From Paramacrobiotus metropolitanus (Eukaryota > Tardigrada > Eutardigrada > Parachela > Macrobiotidae), in NCBI RefSeq assembly GCF_019649055.1, contig NW_026570226.1:2046001-2110000 (forward strand): a stretch of 64,000 nt of DNA. Direction: 5' to 3'. Positions 24,401 to 35,318 of this stretch are shown in pieces; positions within the stretch are counted from its first letter, which is position 1, and the number at the start of each line of letters is the position of its first letter. A program made the translations under genes and the position numbers. Under the pieces are notes generated by a model that ran no database searches, was not told where the DNA came from, and worked only from the letters and a program-made list of their open reading frames with translations.

Positions 24401-26584
24401 TTTTGTGGCAACTTTTGAACTGAATTATTTCCATGTTACTTGTTTACCGATCAGCCATAACGCTCAGAACTTATATTATATTGCCTGCAACGTACTGATC
24501 CTGATAGGTGACGACACAATGTATATACCGGTTATAGAAAATTAAGCATTTCATCCGATTCTCTGATAGGTAAAAAAAGGACTTCAACCGCCATATCGTC
24601 CACGTGTGCCCAGCTCCGCATGCTCAAGTGAGCTCTTCAACTTAATGGAGAGGTGTTGGGATGGTAAGATTACACAGCTTGTTATCGAATGTTCCGCTAA
24701 CCCGTATTATTGAACCACTATTAAGCTTTAAAATAAAATACCGACAAAGTTAATATAACGAGTTATCATAAATAATAAAACTAATTTGCTGTGATATTAT
24801 AAATTGTGGCCACTGTCCTGTTACGAGCTGGCATAAGTTTCTCACTTAAATTTTATTTATTCAGCGGGGTTTTTTGTCATGGAGTATTGAAAATAGTTTA
24901 CCAGAGTGTAAACGTAACACTTCAACATATCGACCAATTTTGACAGAGTACCCCATTGAGCGTCCCACCTTTGCTAAGATAAAAGACGGACTGAAGAAGG
25001 TTATCGGCAATTCCGGTGATAACATAATCGACCACCTCCTGAAGAGGATGGAGCAATATGCCAATGATCTCGAACAGCAGGTTGCTGAAAAGACGCAACA
25101 GTTTATGGAGGAGAAACGTCGCTCAGAAGAATTACTGAGCCAACTTCTTCCCAAGTACATTCAATTCGCTTTTGTTTCATTCAGACAGTTTCATTCAGAT
25201 AAACTAACCAGGTGTTTTGGTATTTCAGATCAATAGCTGAATCGTTGACCAGAGGTCAGAATGTGGACCCAGAATCATTCGATAGTGTTACGATATACTT
25301 TAGTGATATTGTCGGCTTCACAACGATTTCCGCGGCTGGAACACCGATGGATGTTGTCTCCATGCTGAACAACCTGTATACGATGTTTGATAGCATCCTG
25401 GAAAAATTTGATGCATATAAAGTGGAGACAATTGGAGATGCTTACATGGTACTATATTTCGCACACTCAAAAGGTCACGAAAAAGATACAATGGTGTTTT
25501 CATTACGTATTAGGTTGCGAGCGGCCTTCCTGTGCGTAACGGTAATCGCCATGCCAGCGAGATTGCTCTGGTATCCTTGCAAATACGAAAGGATCTCGAT
25601 ACCTTTAAAATTCCTCATCAGCCAAACGATAAGTTACGATTGCGCATAGGACTGCACTCAGGTAATTGTATACGTACTGTATTCGAAGTCGAAAGAAATA
25701 CTCGAAAAGCTGAATGGTTGGACAAAAAGCTGAATGGCCCTTCTTGTTTTGGAAAACATTCAGCGCTACTTATTATTGTGAACTTGTCAATGCATTAAAA
25801 TGATTAGGCATTTCCTTAAAACGTCCATAATTTTTATTCTTTCGCTGGTGTTGGAAACTGCAACCTCGGTACCCTGCGTATGCTACTGATTTAATATACG
25901 TACTTTACATGAAGTTTTCTTTGATTCTGCAGGTGCATGCGTTGCCGGAATTGTCGGTTTGAAAATGCCAAGATACTGCTTGTATGTACAGATAGAATAT
26001 ACAAAACATGTACTCTAAATTGCACTTACTGCAAATTTACTGTGCGTTTTATATGCGTATATTTATCTACAGTATTCAAATAAAATTTTATCGTTCAGGG
26101 CTCGAATAAAGCAAACCACCGTGTTGTGACATTTACTTACTTACTACTTTGTGCGAAAACTATACAGCAACTTGTAGAGTACTTGTGCTGCAAATTCGGT
26201 TCTAACGTACATGATACATAAATTTTGCTTTCGTTAACAGATTTGGTGATACTGTTCAAATTGCGATGAAAATGGAGTCCAGCGGCGAACGTAAGCGTTT
26301 TATAAAACTTTTTCCACTAATGTTGTAAGCAATAACTTAAAACAAATTTTCAACGGCTTTGATATCATGCAGCCATGAAAATTCAAGTGACCCTTGCTGC
26401 TAAACAATTGTTGGACGATATTGGAGGATTCCAAATGCAGGAAAGAGATAGAACCGTAGAATTTAAGGTAACCCCATCCACGAAAAGCAACACCAGGCTT
26501 ATTCATGAAGCATGTTGCATTGTTTAATAAATTTTATTGCAGGGAAACGAAATTCGCACATTCTGGTTGCTGTCGGCAAAGTAA
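18454..26584 (+). CDS. Receptor guanylyl cyclase 3 (natriuretic-peptide-receptor-like)
   Basis: Third tandem paralogue, 1107 aa, 24 exons: 18454-18916, 19715-20089, 20291-20334, 20424-20462, 20675-20752, 20823-20960, 21037-21267, 21664-21796, 21943-22036, 22132-22252, 22385-22546, 22696-22878, 22993-23082, 23697-23840, 23940-23943 (4 nt), 24027-24145, 24570-24663, 24947-25154, 25229-25448, 25514-25661, 25933-25981, 26241-26290, 26373-26467, 26543-26584. Its second exon (375 nt) equals exons 2+3 of the paralogues (50+325). Its 94+208-nt exons equal their single 302-nt exon. Short Ser/Thr-rich N terminus after the signal peptide; ANF-receptor domain; membrane helix at codons 501-532; kinase homology domain (VVSITDI where beta3 Lys should be); cyclase domain with Cys1045 kept but Gln1052/Lys1056 replacing the transition-state Asn/Arg. 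Most divergent of the three. Confidence 0.9.
23940..23943 (+). other. 4-nt microexon (AAAG) of guanylyl cyclase 3
   Basis: The acceptor is TTGCAG and the donor is GTGCCC (weak beyond GT). It lies between exons ending CAG (23840) and starting GTGATG (24027). The residue pair Lys-Gly and the frame of DVYSFG require it. Same position and sequence as the microexon in guanylyl cyclase 2. Confidence 0.8.
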
Positions 26585-27461
26585 ATTGGCAACTGACTGT
26601 GACATCTGCCATATTCCTTGTTGATTCTTCCACAGAAATTAAGATAACGGAACCACAGCTTTGGATGCCTTTTCCTACAGTCTATCCATCGGAATTACTC
26701 TTTTCGCTTCTTAGTAGCTCCATATTTCCACGCATAACAACACTAAAATGTTATAGTTGACGATCGACTCATGTAAATATATCTTCGCTGCGATGCCGAC
26801 CATCACACCGTCCATTTTTATTTGTGTCTCCCTCTCATAACATGCTTGCCATTATGGTCATTTCCGTATTGCCAGTTTTTATATGCAGTCGAAGTTGCAT
26901 AATAAAATTCATATGGAATTAACTGGTCGTGTGCTCGTAGAGCAGCGCTATAGATTTACATAAATGGCATTATGCAATACTATGCATGCAACCGTTAAGT
27001 ACATCGTAATAGCGTAATCCCAAATTCGTGATCAACGGGTGCTACACTAAAACCAGATTATCAAAATTGATGATAAAATGCTCGCAATTTGACTCGCTTC
27101 CAGGGCTGTAGTGGTTTTTGCTTCTGGCCAGGTAAGGCGATCGAAATGGCTTACCATAATCTAAAGTAAAACCAAACAAAAATTGAATTCAGATGTATGT
27201 GGATGTAGATGCCAGAACAGCAAGAATTCACAATTTTGCGCAACAAAAAATTTGCAAATTCGCAAAAATCTTTCGCAAAATGGGCATTAGAAGACTTCGA
27301 AAATGAGTAAATATTAATTCTAAATGTACTGTACAGAGTATGTACCTACAGATATACCTCAGAGGTGGTATCACTTCAGCTAACAATCGCTGAATATTTG
27401 TACTATCTGAACTACGTACTACGAGTAGATGTACGTAGATATATTCGTATGTATAAATTAT
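26585..27461. other. Intergenic DNA, convergent 3' ends
   Basis: Lies between the end of guanylyl cyclase 3 (+) and the end of the KEN-box gene (-). AATAAA at 26901-26906 is the best candidate polyadenylation signal for the cyclase. No gene seen. Confidence 0.5.
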
Positions 27462-30263
27462 TTAACAGTTTCCAGATTTGTGTTGGCTTTTTGGAATTGT
27501 AATACGTACTTCCTTCATTGTCTGTGGGCTGAAATCATTTAATTTCATTATGTCCCGCATGACGCGACTTCTTAACTGGATTTCCGCTTCTTTGATATTT
27601 GAGCCTTCAGCGGAACGGTACTGACCATGCTGATGATAAGGAGGCAGAGATGTGGCTCTTATTGCTGCTTGCTCCAGGAACGTTTTTGTGTTGTCAAAGG
27701 TATTTTCTCCGTCTTGTATGACCGGTATCCCACCAATTTTCTTTTCGATTTTTTTGTTCTCTGTCAGTAGCATTTGTTCAGGAATAGCCGCACTGCTTGT
27801 TTTGCTGAAATTAAATATGGCACCAATAGTGATCAGTATATAAGGACCCGAAAGCTATTTTCTCCACGAGACAAACCTGGATTTATGTCGCACTTTTTCG
27901 TCATAGCGGAGTCGTTCCACGTAGTTCGGAATGCGGCTGACATCGTGCGACGTTTCGGCAAGAAGCTTGTCATACAGTTTTAGTTCTTGCTGGCTGGATT
28001 CCAGGAAAAGGCCGCTTTTTATTTGCGTGAGATTATCGCGTGGCATAAAATGCGAACTGCGAAATTGCTTGCCGTTCCTGTTCCCAAAATAAGCCAAATA
28101 ACTCTCCTGGGGCGAATGATTACTGTCGTTCACCGTGAAATCCACCAAGCGCTGCAGTGTTTTATCCAGGTGAACGGCATCATCTGCCTGGAAATTTCAA
28201 CACACTTAATGATTAAATATACCTCTTCTATAGCGTTAGGTAACGAATTTTGATGATATAATGATAATACAGTTATATTTATATTTGAAAAATAATACAC
28301 GACGCATTAGGTACGCAACGGGAATATTAATACTGCTAGTTCGTAGTTGCGTACGTTTTCATCTTTTTGGCTTCCATTAACCACTCCCGTCGATAAATAA
28401 ATTTTACTGGATTTGGACATTTCGTCTACTGCTTTGCGCTCTTTAACAGCGGATGCAGTACGAGCACGCTTGTGACGCTTCGAAGTGGTCTGCAAATATA
28501 ATGAAAAAAATACAGTGACCTTTCCATAATCTGAGAGGTACTACGGGGTTTTTCAGCATACAGCTGATAAAATTGTACTCACTTGCTTTAAAGGGAACTT
28601 TGGCAATTTGACAGATAAATGGCGCAGTCGGATATTTACCGGCTTTGACTGACTCTCATCCACGCGGCCAATCGTAAATGTCGAATTTAAGGACTTTTTT
28701 GTAACAATGGTCGTACGCACCGCGTTCACAGACTTCGGTTGGTTTCCGGAGGGATTTTTAGTGCTTTTACCAATCTTTAAGGGCTGTTCTTTTAGCGGCG
28801 TTTCTTCAATTTTTGCGACCAGCGTCTTACTTTGGTTTCGGACTGGCTTGCGAAGACCAGGTATTGTTTTGTTCTCCTTCTGTGCTGCTTCGTCCTGACT
28901 TTGTAATTGTTTTGCCCTGTCTGGACGTTGTAAAGTAGGCGGCTGCAGCTTTTGCTTTTGCGGCTGCTGTTTCATCAGTTGCGTCGTTTTGGCTTTCTTA
29001 ATTATTTTTTCAGGATTTTGCCTTTCTTTGGTAGCAGTGCGGACTGGCTGCGTTGGATTTTTAACCAATACTTGTTCCGGGAAAGAGTCTTGCCGTTCTA
29101 GAAATTTTTTTGGATTCCTTTTAACAGTTTTCCTTGGACTTTCACTAACGCGTTTCTCTTTGGAGACAGTTCTAAACGGCTGTGTAATCGTTTTATTTTG
29201 TGCTTTCTCTCGTAGTGGAGCCGCGCTAGATTTCGTCGGTGCAGTTTTCCCGGCGGCAACGGTGTCCTTAATTTTCTTTTTCTCCGGTGTCTTTAAGGAA
29301 ATTACACCTTTTCTGTCCTCTTTTTTCACAAGACGTTTAGGTTTTAATTGGGTCAACACGGGAATGACAACCGGCATTGAGGTCACTTTCGGGATCGTAT
29401 TGACATATTGCTTTTCTGCGGCGTCATCTTTCTCAACCGAAGCATCCGACAGAGGACTGAGCGGACTAATCACGGTTGTTAGATTCAGTTGGGGAATGGA
29501 AAGACGCCGAGGAATTGGTACTTTTGTTGGCGACACGGCTTTCGAGCTGGGTGGCGAGTCCAAAGTATCATCTCGGACACTAAGTGGGGAGCTAATTAAC
29601 CGCACTGACTGTGGCTCGTGATTACCACCGTTAACGTTGTCGCGACGAAGACTTCCGGGATCTGGAGAGGACAATACACTGGGTGGATTGTTTTTATTGG
29701 TGAAATCGAAGAAGCTATTCACGGGGCTACGGCTTTCTGCTCTGCCGTCGATAATCGAAAGGGGAGATACTGGACCACTGTTCGCCTTAACTTCTACGAC
29801 AACAAAGCAGAAAATAAGAACAAAATGCCTATTGAAGCAGTATTATGAGCTGAATTATGACAATCGACGATAACAGCATGATGCATGGCACTGCATAAAA
29901 GAATTCGTAAAAGCATCGACAAAAATTAAAAAAATGGTATATACAGTGAATACACCTAGTAATTAAATCATGTACATGAATCGGTCGTTATTCAAATTAA
30001 AAACGAAATGGAAGTTCGAAGCGGAGATAAACCGTACAATCGTAAATGTTGGTATACAACTATACATCATAATTATTTTAACTATTTTGCCCGTCAACTG
30101 TATTGAACACAGCTACTATTCGTATGTAGATTTAAGGTATATGCAAAGATTATGAATAGCTCTATTGTTTAGGCAGTCCAGTCTGTCCAGACATACCTGA
30201 AACATCGTCGTCGTAGTTGGACAGCACTTCTTCCAAGTCAGATTTATCATCGTTTTCCTCCAT
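27462..30263 (-). CDS. Unrecognised basic disordered protein with KEN box
   Basis: 688 aa, five exons read from the high coordinate: 30263-30197, 29793-28583, 28489-28355, 28187-27877, 27804-27462. The phases (1, 0, 0, 2) close at every junction. I chose ATG 30263 because the large second exon has no in-frame ATG at its 5' end and is preceded by an acceptor (GTCGTAG) in the matching phase. The N-terminal 22 residues are acidic (MEENDDKSDLEEVL). Residues about 25-430 are Pro/Ser/Lys-rich with many SP/TP sites and a KEN motif at 328-330. The C-terminal 240 residues look more ordered, with possible helices, but match no family I know. KEN plus proline-directed sites suggest a cell-cycle-regulated chromosomal or cytoskeletal protein; this is inference only. 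Confidence 0.75.
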
Positions 30264-32316
30264 GTCAAATGTAAACGAGAAGTGTATATGAGAAATGTTA
30301 AATGTATATTAGAAGTGTTAAAGGTATAATACACAAAACTGCTTTGAAAAATACCGAAAGTACCAATAAACAAAAATTACAGTCAGATTATGACACGTGA
30401 GGGAAGTGTTAGAAACCCCTGCTTTAGATTTTGAGGCTATAGTAAAGCACCTACGAAAGTGCGCGCATTCATAAGGATGTAGACGCCAAACTGTGTACGA
30501 GTGCCAACCAGCTCGGGAACATCTGCGATTGCCGACCTTCGGTACCTGAAGCGATGCACTAAAGCAGGTTATAATATATAACGGGCCGATGAGATGAAAA
30601 GAGGTAAATCGATATTGCTCACCTGTTTAAAATGCTAAAACGGGATCGGTCGTATGATGCTAGTTAAATACAAATGGATCACTTTTTGTAGGCCACCCAG
30701 GATCTGCTGATAAGGCCAACCGCCTACTGTCCTATTTCGTTAAATTTTGGCGTAGTTGTAACAATGCCATTAGGTTTATTTGGCTTATATCGTTGTATAC
30801 ATTACTGCTGTGATACTGATTACGGAGTGCATATTAATTATTATCGTTGTTCAGTGTAAAAATGGGATGACCAAACAAGCAACCTCGACCGGTATAACGC
30901 CGTTTGAAGACTTTGGCATATTATGATCAGTTCGCTTTACGTATAAGTATTGCACTATAGAATAAAATTTTGCTGTTGTACTCGTAATTGTAGAAAGGCT
31001 TTGACCTCAACGCTGCACGAACTGAAGAATTATTGTCTGGTGTGTAACAGTGCACAGAAGTGCGGCCCCTACATTTTTTTTTCAAAAATTACTATCCAGT
31101 GTCTATTGCTTACCTTATACTTTCCATTGATTCACCGATTACCGAATAAAAACCACGGAATGTTCACCGAGTATTTTTGTGCAGCATGTCTTACTACGCC
31201 AGACGTTCACTGACAATACTTTGAAATGTTGACTTGCAGAAAAATTCTGTAACTTTTTATCCTTTGTATAAAAATTCTGTAACTTTCTATCCACTTTACT
31301 GCTTGCGTTTGGTACTTGCAAGTTAAGTGCTCGAACGGAACGTAAAATTACTGTACAACAATAGGTTGACCTTTTGCACTGTTAATGGGTGCAAATGTAC
31401 ACCGCACGCGGGTTTTTGTACTCATATAATCACGCTCCGATTTTTAACAGACTATGTATACAGGAAACAATATCTGCACGAAATAGTAGAAAATTTTGTC
31501 CGTTATACAGAACAACTACGAAGAACCGCGCCTTTATTTCTTTGCATTTAGACAAGTTACACATGTACAGCAGGTACGTACATGTTTTCGTTTTCCTTTC
31601 CTTTATCCAGGCGCAAAGTGGACTGTCCGTCCGTCAACTGTCCGTTAAATTATATTGTCCGTCAACTGTCCATTAAATTATTATAGTACGTTTAATTTGA
31701 ATGCAAGGTGAAATAAGATTGAACAAAAAAAATAGATAATTGAAACACTGAATTAGAATTATTGTTACTTTTGTAATACAGTGAATTGTATTTATTTGCC
31801 ATTTTAATTTGGAAGATTAGTGATTGTACTGATAGTGGTAAGTTTCACTGGTAACCCTTGTTCAGGAAATTTTTGCGCCAGAGTAAGGGTACTGCTGAAA
31901 CACAGAGCATGAAAATGTGATTTTATTCTTAAAACGTTCAATGACATGGCTAAAATTTATTTTGTATTTAAATTAACACATAATATGCAAGGAAACTGGT
32001 AAGAGTCCTTAACTTTGGTGATGTTTGCGATATTCATCATCAAATGCCGATCATAGATTTATGTTATCAATCGCTGATCAAAAGATATTCCCTAACGTAT
32101 TTGGCTGGCCATTAGCGCTTTTACAGCACTGCCGTTTTGTGTGCGATACAATTAACATAATCGAAATTTTCCATCTCACGCTTTCTCAGTTTTTCGAAGT
32201 GAGAAGCATTGTAGTTGTATTGCAATCAATTATAGCTTTGCCTTAAGAATAAATTTTGTGTCATCGTGTAATACGAGTAATTTTAACTGTTTTGTCTGCA
32301 GGCACTGGCTGCAAAC
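30264..32316. other. Intergenic DNA between divergent genes
   Basis: About 2 kb separating the KEN-box gene (-) and the choline-transporter-like gene (+). It holds a 28-bp-period tandem duplication at 31630-31680. Short open frames here lack domains. No promoter motif is clear. Confidence 0.5.
31630..31680. repeat. Two-copy tandem repeat, period 28 bp
   Basis: Two copies of a unit starting TCCGTCAACTGTCC and ending TTAAATTA, differing at one base. Confidence 0.8.
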
Positions 32317-34952
32317 ATGTCACAGCTAGCAACACCTTCATTAATCTTTATAATTTTATTGTACATTCTGCTCTTAACTATCGGAATATGGACGGCCAAA
32401 AAAATGACGCATTTACGGGCAGATGAACTATTGGTTAATGGCCGAAATTTAAATGCAGCTGTGGCTGCTATTGCAATCACCGGTGAGTGTTCTTTTGCAC
32501 GGTCAAAAATCGTATAATCGTTAATATTTCACGGCGCGCAGTAGTGTCACATTAACGGGAGAATAAGCACAGCACACAATAATTACTATATTTATGCAGC
32601 GTTAATTTTATAGAATACTAAAAAGAGGAATTTAACTCCTAAGCAGCTTTGGTTTGTGCTCTTCAGTTTTTTTGATAAACGTACGTACTTAAGGCGATCA
32701 CCTTTGTCTAAAACGTGGCGTGATCTGTATATGTAGCATCTGCGGTAGCCGGAAGATTTATATCCCAGATTGCCGAAACTGTTTACGATACGACTTCCAT
32801 AAATGGTGGACTTATCTGGTGCCAGGAACCACTTGCAACAGCAATCAGCCTTTTGATTGGTACAATAAAGATTTACTATTATAGTTACCCCATTTCCTGT
32901 GCATATTCACTGCAATCCTTATGCATAAGAAACGCTGTATCAAGGGGATTTTAGGTGGTCTGCTTTTCGCTAGTCCAATGCGATCAAAAAATTATTTGAC
33001 GGTTCTGGACCCTTGCTCGGAAAGATATGGAGCCATTATGGCAGGTGTGCTGTTCATTCCGCTGGCATTGTACGAGTTTGTTAGTATGGGAGCGTCACTG
33101 TCTTACTTTGGTAAATATGATTTTGTGGACGTACTTATTCGTAAGTATCACAATCTTTGAACGAGCATTTTATACTACAGGAGACATACTATTTCGCCAC
33201 AGTTTTCTTAATATTGGACACGCACCTGTATTTTTCATCTGCGTGGGGGCTACTAGCGTTAGCATTACGTACTGCTTTCTCGGTGGGATAAGAAGTGTGG
33301 TTTACACTGACGTTGCCAAAGTTGCCATAATCTTTTGCGGTTTGGTAAGCACACCCACGTTATACCTTTAATGAACTAAAAGTTTTAATAAGTTTTAATT
33401 AGTAAGTTTTAATAAGTAAGTTTTAGTAAGTTTTAATATGTAACTACGGCCTTTACTTTTTGGTATAAAATATGGACATTCATTGCAGTTCGCAAATCAA
33501 GAAAATTATTTGATCTATATATGCATATACATACTGACTAGCAATTGATATTAAAAAATTGCATATTTTCAGTGGATATTTGCACCGTGCGCCTTGGCAA
33601 ATTATAATTTTGTTCGCTGCATTCGCTTAACATTTGACCAATGGCTTGGACATTTACCGCCAGTATATGGAGGAGTATATTTCGATAATTACATTGTGGC
33701 GATAACCTGCGGATTAGTGTGTCAGAGTTATTTCCAGCGTATTCTTTCCGTACGCAATGCTAATCAGGCGCGCATAGCCAGCATGCTCGCCGCTGTACTC
33801 TGTATCCTGATCGCTGCACCTTCCGCATTAATTGGCGCTGTCGGCAAATCAACAGGTCGAGCTGTGGTCATATTGTAATAGTTTTTTGTCGCCTTATTGC
33901 ACTGCATACGAATTACAACATAATATTATACTGAAAAATCTTTGAGCTTCCGTGCTGTGTATTCGAGCTTTAAAGTGCTTCTGTTTTGAATGTACACAGA
34001 TTGGAATCGAACAGAAATCGGACATTCCCCGACTGATAAAGAGATACCGTTTATTTTTAATACCGTACTCCAGACTTTGACGCCGCCGGTAATTGCGTCG
34101 GTGGCCATTGGTGTTATTGCCGTTGCTACAATCAGCGCCTTTGACAATTCTTTGCTGTCCCTAAGTACCATGTTCGTATCCAACGTGCGACCGGCTTTTG
34201 TGCGGTCTTATGTAAGTAGGCAAATTGGAATTATGTAAAAAGCTTTAAATGCATGACATGCATGCATTTTACATTAAATTTTTGTATGGAGTTTTTTGTA
34301 TAACACCGTTTAAAATTAATTTCATGCATTAGAAAATGTTATACATAATCATCTCTTTATCTGATTTTAACAGAAGTCTGAAAAGCAGCACATCCGGTGG
34401 TTCAAAGTCTGTGTAATCAACTGTGGAGTAATTGGCACCGCGTTAGGATGTGTGGTTTTGCCGTATCGCGGCATAAAATTACTTTTAACGGACATTATCA
34501 GTACGGCCGTATTCCCGCAGCTGGTCTGTGCTCTGTTCGTTCCGAAATGCAATGGTTATGGGTCGCTGTCAGCAATCGGACTAACAACAATAGCCCGCTT
34601 ATTATTTGGTGAGCCATCTCTGTCCCGGCATCTGACAGTTGTTCGTCTGCCGCTTTACAACGCAGATCTGGATGTGCAGTTGTTTCCCTATCGGTCCGTA
34701 TTACTACTGGTATCGTTAGCGTCAACCGTATTGTTTAGCAAACTGGCGACCTATGGCTTTGTTAAATCACGGAAAGTACCTATTCGATTTGACTTTCTAC
34801 ATGTTTTCGATCGTTCCGTTCCCGATTTACTATCGACTGTTAATTCGGTTCCGATGCGCGATCAGATTTTTGATTCACAAGAGTCGGTTGCAGCCGAAAG
34901 GACAAAACATCCCGCTTCAATTCAAATAAAAAACCAATCCGTTTGCGTTTGA
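32317..34952 (+). CDS. Sodium-dependent high-affinity choline transporter-like (SLC5A7 type)
   Basis: 560-aa SLC5-family symporter. In animals this group takes choline into cholinergic nerve endings with sodium. Seven exons with closing phases: 32317-32482, 32737-32859, 32955-33110, 33181-33344, 33573-33855, 34000-34211, 34374-34952. The choline-transporter signature is clear in exons 2-3: AETVYDTTSINGGLIWCQEP followed by LLFASPMRSKNYLTVLDP, and in exons 5-6 QSYFQRILSVRNANQARIAS and the TDWN loop. Multiple hydrophobic helices run from the N terminus (LIFIILLYILLLTIGIW). The helix usually reading SSADSSILS in the family is SAFDNSLLS here. The C-terminal tail is short and polar. Substrate is assigned by family only; a diverged paralogue with another substrate is possible. 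Confidence 0.88.
33379..33438. repeat. AAGTTTTAAT direct repeats in intron 4 of the choline transporter-like gene
   Basis: Five to six imperfect copies of AAGTTTTAAT/AAGTTTTAGT in tandem. Confidence 0.75.
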
Positions 34953-35318
34953 CCGTAATTCGTGCAATGTAATCAAGTCACACAGACGCATTACTTCGAA
35001 GAACTACAGAGTAGTGCATGGTAACAACCTGAACAAATAATACACTTTGTACAGTTTCGATTAAACAGAGTGCAATAAGTAAGACGAACAACAGTATTAC
35101 TTTACTATCATATCTGTACATTATATTACAATCATACCATACCATATTTTTTAAACTATATGCTATGGTTTACCGTCTTACCATATATTTTTTTATTTTT
35201 TGCTTAACCGACACAATATTAACTACAAATCCAGAAAAAAAATCAAATTCCAGGATGCGGGCACTGAAGAATCCTTCGCGCATGTCGAGATGATGTAGAG
35301 GTGCAAACGGAAATGGTA
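34953..35318. other. Intergenic DNA, convergent 3' ends
   Basis: Lies between the 3' ends of the choline-transporter-like gene (+) and the first DOMON gene (-). AT-rich; no gene or clear canonical polyadenylation signal recognised. Confidence 0.5.

Noticed and set aside
24872-24946. Upstream extension of the exon at 24947, starting [11 protein letters not shown]
   Set aside because: Intron sequence. The homologous 302-nt exon in copies 1 and 2 shows that the coding part is exactly 24570-24663 plus 24947-25154.
2466-26584. Guanylyl cyclase copies as pseudogenes, because the frame is interrupted many times
   Set aside because: All interruptions are phase-compatible introns with splice consensus. 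Exon lengths are conserved between copies and no frameshift or internal stop remains.
28989-29621. 210-codon open frame on the + strand
   Set aside because: Antisense shadow of the Lys/Pro-rich exon of the KEN-box gene; hydrophobic Phe/Val/Leu-rich composition mirrors Lys/Glu-rich coding on the other strand.
28553-29722. Start of the KEN-box protein at a GTG codon (29722)
   Set aside because: GTG is not expected as a start here. The frame continues upstream to an acceptor at 29794, and a phase-matched first exon with ATG lies at 30263-30197.
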